Shown here in pieces: positions 57,781 through 64,000 of a stretch of 64,000 bases of DNA. Both the position numbers and the translations under genes were made by a program. A model generated the notes under the pieces. That model ran no database searches and had not been told where the DNA came from. It saw only the letters and a program-made list of their open reading frames with translations. Position 1 is the first letter of the stretch; each line of letters begins with the position of its first letter. The DNA comes from Anthoceros angustus. Its lineage: Eukaryota > Streptophyta > Anthocerotopsida > Anthocerotales > Anthocerotaceae. The stretch lies in assembly GCA_010909165.1 (NCBI GenBank), contig VJWM01000063.1:1612001-1676000 (forward strand), given 5' to 3'.

Positions 57781-58872
57781 TTAGGCCTTAACTTTGAGGT
57801 CAACCCTTGTGGTAGTGAAAAAATTCTTCAATTTCACCCAGACCTGATCACCTATTTGAAACTCTGCCTCTTTCATGTGCCTGTCAGCAAACTTCTTTTG
57901 CCTGTCCTGAGCCTTGGCCAATATCTTCTTAGCAACTTCAGGTCTGGCTCTTAACTGCTCAATGAATTCACGTGGTACTCTTGTTGTTGTCTCAAACACG
58001 CCAACATTCAACATGGAAACTACGTCCATTGCTTCGTTACCTGAAATCTGAAAAGGCATATAGCCTGTGGAGCCATGTATAGTGTTATTGTAACAAAACT
58101 CTGTATCTTCAAGATGATTACTCCAGTCTCACTAGTCCATCTGTACATAGTTTCGTAAGTATTCTTCTTGGATTCCATTCACCCTCTCTGTTGATCCATC
58201 TATATCAGGGTGGTACGCTCTGCTCATACATAATTGCACTCATAAGCTCTTCATAAGTTGTTGCTAAAACTCTGCAGTAAATCTGGAATCTCTGTCACTC
58301 ACAATCTGCATAGGGAGTCCATATAACACATATACATGCTTCTTGAACAACTGAGCAACTTCAGAAGCTTTCACTCGCTTCTTCGTAGGGATGAAATGTG
58401 CTTGCTTTCTGAATCTATTAACTACTATCATGATAGTTGTGTGTCCATCACTGGCTGGCAATGGCATAATGAAATCCATTGATATACTTTTCCAAGGCCC
58501 ACTTGGAATAGGCAGGGGTTGCAACAAACCTCGCGGACTTGTCTGCTCCACCTTATCATGCTGGCAATCTACACAAGACTTAACATACTCAACAGTATGC
58601 TTGTACATTCCAGGCCAATAAAACAGCTTTCTCAACTTCTCATAAGTTGGGGCAATCCCTCGATGACCTGCACTTGGCACATCATTACATTCTGCAAGCA
58701 ACTTCCTTCTCAACTCTTGAGAATTAGGAATCACAATCCTATTTTGCTTGAACATCAACAAGCCATCCCTAAGCTTAAACTTAGATCCCGGTTGCTCCAC
58801 TTCATTGATCCAATCCTGTACTGATGGATCTTGCAGATAAGCTTCCTTGCGTGTGAGTGTCCCTTGGCTCAA
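57781..58872 (-). pseudogene. Ty3/gypsy integrase remnant, interrupted
   Basis: The intact stretch at 58872-58264 encodes the integrase zinc-binding domain (GHRGI, then CVDCQ) and the first part of the catalytic core, with Asp in SMDFIMPLP and Asp in IVSDRDSRF. Downstream in the same frame, several stop codons break the core between about 58265 and 58110. A last open part at 58059-57781 carries the C-terminal end with VKLKNFF. No reverse transcriptase or LTR pair was found nearby, so this is a dead fragment of a plant retrotransposon. Confidence 0.88.
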
Positions 58873-59766
58873 TCAACATCTGTGTTGCAACTAGCTTAGG
58901 TCTCTTCAGCGTAAAAGCAGTTATTAAACTTAAACTGTACTTCCGACTCAAGGCATCAACCCAAAACCCATATCGGTGTAGTAGTTCGTGGCAAAGACAT
59001 GAGGGAAGAAACTGTAAGAGTGTGGGAAAAGAAGAGCCTTAGACAAATCGCCCAAGCAAGTCCCTTGGGATCGAACCTATGTATTTAACAACCGTGGAAT
59101 AAGTCTGGCCACTGAGGCTACCTCTGTGTGACCGGGATAAACCTACCACAACTCCTAAGAGAGGACGCCCTTTAGAAGAGAAACGCCTAAGAGAGGAGGC
59201 ACTCCACTACATATGCAAAGTGGAAGCAACCATGTAGAAGAGAAACTCCTAAGAGAGGACACTCTTGATAATCGGTTGAGGTCGATGCCATGGTGAAGCA
59301 TGACATCACCGTACCACTTCTCCATCAGAAGCTACTTCAAAGTACCTTGGTCTTGCAATCGGTTGTCAATAGCAAAAGCCGACAACTCATATTGTAGCAC
59401 CAAGGCCCAACGATACTAGAGGTTTGGATCGTGCAAGAGTTTTGGAAGGTTTTGGATGTTTTTGGCAGGGAGCCATTCACGGATTTAGGGCTTTGCTAGG
59501 ATCTTGTGCTACCTTGGCTGTTAGATTAGCTTGTGAGTAGCTTGAAATGCTCAAGCGTACAGCTTCACTATTTTTGACAGCTTAGGAACTTGGCTTTTGG
59601 CCATAGATATAACTATACCGCTTCACAGCACGACAATTCTCATGGCACGGATTGATTACGTAAGATAAATCTCGTAATTGAACTATGAAATGTAGTAAAG
59701 ATGGTAGCCGTATACGTAGATGTGAGTATGTAGTACAACATGAGGTAAGAAGGATATCTATAAATA

Positions 59767-59829
<63 letters not shown>

Positions 59830-61439
59830 GGTGGACTATTATTGATATTAAACAAGATGTCGAGCATAGGCACAACTAGGGCCTATATATGTAGGAGCTG
59901 TGATCCTAGTCTTCATGGTAGAAATATATTACTTGTTGTGCTTCACAAAGGTAACTACTTAAGGTTGTTTTCATTGTAAGTTTTCTTTTTCCAAGATACT
60001 ACGATTGTAATTGATCTTGAAATTATGTGATAAAAACGTATTACTTGTTGTGCATTTTACCTTAAAAAATGTTATTTTTTGTGTACTTTTATGTAGGGAG
60101 ATAAGGCTTTTTTTTGTTACAAGTGTTCTTGTTTCAAGATGGGTTTCATCGACACAAAAGAAGCAAGCAAACAACGTATAGCCACTTACAAAGCGTTTGA
60201 GGTACCTGGCAAGATAAAAGACTCGATGAGGAACAGCGTTCAATGGGTAAAAAAGAAAATGACTCGTGATCCAAGCCCAAAGATGGGAGATCCTAGATTT
60301 CGTAGGTTTTATTTGCCTAAAGATCAGGAGTAATTAATAAATAGTCATTCAAATTCAAATTTCAAATTAAAGAATCCAACTGGTAGAGGATGGATGTTTG
60401 GATATGAAACATTTTGAGAAATTTTCATCTATTCTAAAGTGTTTCTTCTATTTAAAAGTTTAAAACTATTCCTTTTAAAAAAAAGTGGTTCTTGGTTTAT
60501 TGAATTTGTACCTATTGGTGTCTATTTAGTAATGAGTTTGCCTCCTTCTCGTGCGAACCGGAACGTATAAATCATGGATGCTTGTTCTTCTACACTAATC
60601 CTAGCAACATGATGACGGGAGTCAGATTCAAATTTATCATATTGATATTCTAAGTATGAGCCTAAAGACATGCTCAAAACTTTACCCTACCTTAATCGTA
60701 ATGGCTAGGATGCCCGCTTATGTGTTAACCCGTACTTCCTCCCACACAATACTGCGTGAAGAAATAGATCTAATGACTCGTAGGCCAACAACAAAAGTAA
60801 TTCTATCTTCAACTAAAATTCGCGAACAGCAGACATGGTGTCACGCGCCAAAGGCCGGGCCCGAAGTTTCCTCTCACAATATGAAATTGAGAATATGCTT
60901 CAGGTCTACTTTGCTTGGTCACAAGACTCCATCTACGTTACCACCCATCACTTAGCCACATGACGATGGATTTCCGACCAGCCTGTTGGCACCACGTTAG
61001 TTGCCCTAGGGGTGAATGAAAGAAATATAGCTTGAACTAATATCCTCAGTCCTAGATTATCTAGACAAACTGCAACATAATCATATCCTAAAAAATATAC
61101 ACAAAAACCATTTTAAAATGACCAAGATTCAATGAAATAAGGACACATGACTTTGCTTTTGCCCATAATTGAAGCTTAAACAATCTTAAGCACCTACCAA
61201 TAAATGTAGAATAAACGTAGAGGCATGTTTACTCGTGCAAAGTAGGTCGGAACAGGAGGTTACGGTTGGGGAAATGGTCCCACTACCAACATCTCATTAG
61301 TGAGGAGTCATAAAATAGTATATTAGGGGTAATATCTAAATTAGGGCACCCTTCATATTCAAGACCTAAATCTCTAATTCAGTTCTCGTCTACTTCAACA
61401 CACGTGTATTTCCTCACTCGCATTCCACTCTTCAATCGC
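58873..61439. other. AT-rich stretch without recognisable gene
   Basis: Short direct repeats of cctaagagagga at about 59153-59265, an (AT)n run (listed) and several small frames without recognisable domains, for example 64 residues at 60139-60333. Retrotransposon debris is likely but not shown. Confidence 0.45.
59769..59827. repeat. (AT)n microsatellite
   Basis: About 29 uninterrupted AT dinucleotides. Confidence 0.97.
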
Positions 61440-62859
61440 TCAAGCCGCGCCGATCCACGAACACGACTCCATGAGATGTATGCCTCGCTCGTCAGGTTGC
61501 CACCGAATCACATCCGTATTGATCCTCAAGGCGGTGCTGTCTAGAGCTCCCAACCTGGGCAAATACTTTTCCGGACACACATCAGTGGCCTGCCACACCT
61601 TAGACTGGCTTTGTCGGGTGAGCTCTCGGGCCAAAGCTTTTGACAGCATGGGGGTTTTTCTTACATACATGCACCCACTGCTTTGACACACCTCCTGCAC
61701 CCCTTCCCGCATGAGGTCCTGAGTTTCTTCCCACACCACTTGCCTATGCACAATGTCAGCCGTACAAGCCGTGAATGCAATCATGCTATCTGATTTTTCA
61801 GCATGTCGCCTCATATCAAGTGGTATCCTGGCCACTTGTGTGAAATCCCCATCTCGCCACCGTGGCCTATAAAACGCTTCTGAATGCAGCGAATCTACCC
61901 CCATTGCTGGACCGTGCGTGGCATCAGCCCCAAGTAGCACATCATAATTTCTTGCGTTAGACACCAAGCAATGAACTTGGATGACAGAGGCATCCTTTGT
62001 GCCTAGCTTGAACTCTATGCGTACTGGCTCACGAGTCATTCCCATCACTCGTTCCTTGGTTCCTGCAGATGTGGTGATGTGCACTTCACATGGCTTAAGC
62101 TTATCCCGTATAGGTGGAGCCTTACATGCCGTGCCGAGCAATACCGGATCCTTTTGTATCTACCAACACATATTCTGGAGCAAAACCGTTGACCGTTACC
62201 TCCCGACCTTGATTCTTAACCATGGCAATGCCTCCTTTTCCCCGTGCCGCTGGCTTCAGGTGGTCCCCGCGTAGGCTGATACATCCAGACACCTCGTCGC
62301 GTCCTGCAGATTCCTTTTGTATCCAGGCCTTCATAGCTTGCTTAAATGGTTGCGTTTTGACTCCCAGATCACGCAAACTCATCACGGGCACATCCATTAC
62401 CTTCTCGAGCATAAGTTCAGCACTGGGTGATTTCTCTTCAGACGTCCGTCCCTCCTGGTCTTCTTCATACTGTCTAAAAGATTTGGGCATCTTGAGCTGA
62501 TTCCTTTCTTCACCCTTCTTTCTTCGCACCGCTCCACCCAAGTCGACGCTAGCCCGTTCATCCTCAGGCGACTTCGTGGCCATTAGCGCATACACCTCTG
62601 GATCCGAATCATAATCCTCAGTGATAGCAACCGAACTTCCCCCCGTGCTTACACTCATGGCTAACTTTTCTTGCAGCCTGTGCACCTCACTGAGAAGCGC
62701 TTTCCGGGTGTACCCCTCTGTTGATTTTGCCTTGTCAGACATCCGTTCCACAGCCCCCTTTGGCTTGAATTCAGGATGAGCCTGCCAACATGCTGCTTCC
62801 GTATGTCCGGTTTTGGCACACATTCGGCACTGCTCCTTCTCCTGCGTACTAGGAAGCAC
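61440..62859 (-). pseudogene. Retrotransposon gag-protease remnant, frameshifted
   Basis: The upstream frame (62859-62122) opens with a CCHC zinc knuckle (CRMCAKTGHTEAAC) and a charged middle. It reaches EYVLVDTKGSG, a position where the aspartic protease DTG motif belongs, and then ends. The second frame (62141-61440) continues with protease-like NYDVLLGADATHG. The two frames overlap by 20 bp in different phase, which marks a frameshift at the active site, and the DTG triad reads DTK. No reverse transcriptase follows inside the window. Confidence 0.72.
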
Positions 62860-63194
62860 TAGATAATTATTATTTTTTGAATTAATAGTTTTTAACTATA
62901 TTTACATTATATTTACCGATATTTAGTGAATAAATAGTATAATGTACCTTAAATGCATGCAATGCACATTGGTTACGTTGTAACCAATGTGATGCGACTT
63001 GAAGTCAATGTCGCACGGATCTATGGTTAAGGGAAGACAGTGATTTGGGGAGGGGGGCAAGCAGCAATGATGGCAGGAATCGTTGCGCTGATTCCTACCA
63101 TTATTCACACTCACATGCATGCAAGCCATGGGTGGCTGCTGAATTTCAAATTTCATGCCTTCAATGTCTACGGACAGGTTGAAATGCTGACCTC

Positions 63195-63294
63195 ATGAGG
63201 GAGGAAGGTAGCTGGTAGCCGCGCAAGGGAGGCAAAAAAAACCTAAGAAAACATGGCATAACAAGAACAGGGAAATGGTGTGAGACGGAGGTGG
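63195..63294 (+). repeat. Direct repeat, first copy (100 bp, 707 bp apart)
   Basis: atgagggaggaaggtagctg to ggtgtgagacggaggtggg. It recurs at 63902-64000, where the window ends, with only two fewer A in the poly-A run. This is either a tandem repeat of about 707 bp or a pair of short terminal repeats. Confidence 0.85.
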
Positions 63295-63901
63295 GCAAGG
63301 ATTGTATGCAGCCGGCAAATACACCACAATCGGGAGGTGTCTACGGCGACGCTGGCGATAGGAGGCCATAGAAAGGTGGGGAGGATGAGGAGGGTAGCTT
63401 GACTGGGCTATCCTCCTCATCCACCTAGTCTGTGGTCGAGCCGTGAGGCTAGGGGAGTGCGAAGAGGCTATCGCCACGCTAATAGGGTGGGGCCATCGCA
63501 TGGCAGTCACAAGACAGGCAGAGGCAATGTGGATGACATCGTGGAGGATAGCGAGGGCGATGATGTAGCTGTTGTCCCAGCAACACCAGGAACCAGCAAG
63601 GTTCGGGCAGGAACGGGCGGTGGTCATGTTGCTTGAGGGAGGGACAAGGTGGATGTGTCGAGAGGGGCACAAACAAGGACAATGAAAACAGCTTGGGGAG
63701 TGCGGCATCACCAGCAAGTGATAGGTATGTGTTGTCTCTTGATAGCAGAGGGCCAGGTACATAGGCAGGGAATGGTAGTATCCATCAAGTGCAATGTAAT
63801 ATATGTGTGTAGGGAACATCAAGACAAGATGTGTCGCAAATGCAAGAAGATCGCTGGGCGAGCATGGGGTGAGGACATGTGAGCCTAATGTAGTTGAAGA
63901 A

Positions 63902-64000
63902 ATGAGGGAGGAAGGTAGCTGGTAGCCGCGCAAGGGAGGCAAAAAACCTAAGAAAACATGGCATAACAAGAACAGGGAAATGGTGTGAGACGGAGGTGGG
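63902..64000 (+). repeat. Direct repeat, second copy, cut by window end
   Basis: Same order and strand as 63195-63294. The true end lies outside the window. Confidence 0.85.

Larger units (their letters stand above)
62860..64000. other. Repeat DNA to the window end
   Basis: No gene is recognised. The only structure is the direct repeat listed next. Long frames on the minus strand (to 258 residues) are low-complexity and run through the repeat. Confidence 0.45.

Noticed and set aside
63193-63969. A 258-residue minus-strand frame
   Set aside because: Low-complexity, spans both copies of a direct repeat and starts and ends with the same peptide; no domain.

Overview
This is nuclear DNA of a land plant. 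Most genes have plant-specific forms: a chlorophyll b reductase of the NYC1/NOL family, an oil-body-associated protein, GINT1, a mitochondrial gamma-carbonic anhydrase, CIB22, an NPF transporter and very long PLS-class PPR proteins. Introns are GT-AG and mostly 60-130 bp. A RPAP3/SPAG1-type TPR gene and the large PPR proteins would suit a free-sporing plant such as a lycophyte, but the species cannot be fixed from this window. Exon joins below were worked out by hand from splice sites and reading-frame phase; nearly every model closes in frame.

Layout: 1-2.1 kb holds the 3' part of an AT-rich RPAP3/SPAG1-like gene. 5.0-6.3 kb is a GH17 beta-1,3-glucanase. 6.8-9.8 kb has a NOL-like reductase (-) head to head with a 2-oxoglutarate dioxygenase (+). 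10.1-19.4 kb has a PPR gene (+), ECD (-) and a second PPR gene (-). 19.9-23.1 kb holds two mitochondrial complex I genes, gamma-CA (-) and CIB22/NDUFB9 (+), transcribed divergently from a 312 bp gap. 23.3-27.1 kb has a RING-CH membrane protein and an OBAP gene. 28-29.2 kb is an inverted-repeat-bounded element with a minisatellite. 30.7-33.4 kb is GINT1, whose 3' end is caught in a 1.7 kb tandem duplication carrying a Tc1/mariner-like MITE. 38.0-42.0 kb is a third giant PPR gene. 42.2-42.9 kb is a Mutator-like MITE with a 9 bp target duplication. 44.2-46.2 kb has a small lipid-transfer-like protein followed by an array of decayed copies of its own 3' end. 46.9-52.3 kb has NPF, NAA20, PIG-H and a tRNA-Arg. 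From 52.3 kb to the end the window is repeat-rich and gene-poor, with a decayed tRNA-Ala, a broken Ty3/gypsy integrase and a broken gag-protease remnant.

The genes do not form one pathway. The functional links I can support are the divergent complex I pair and the three organelle-type PPR proteins, two of which (16.0-19.4 kb and 38.0-42.0 kb) are paralogues differing by about two repeat triads. No wholly new system is evident. The most unusual signals are a periodic insert inside the first PPR protein, the GINT1 3'-end duplication, the lipid-transfer-gene tail array, and replaced signature residues in the NOL-like and NPF proteins.
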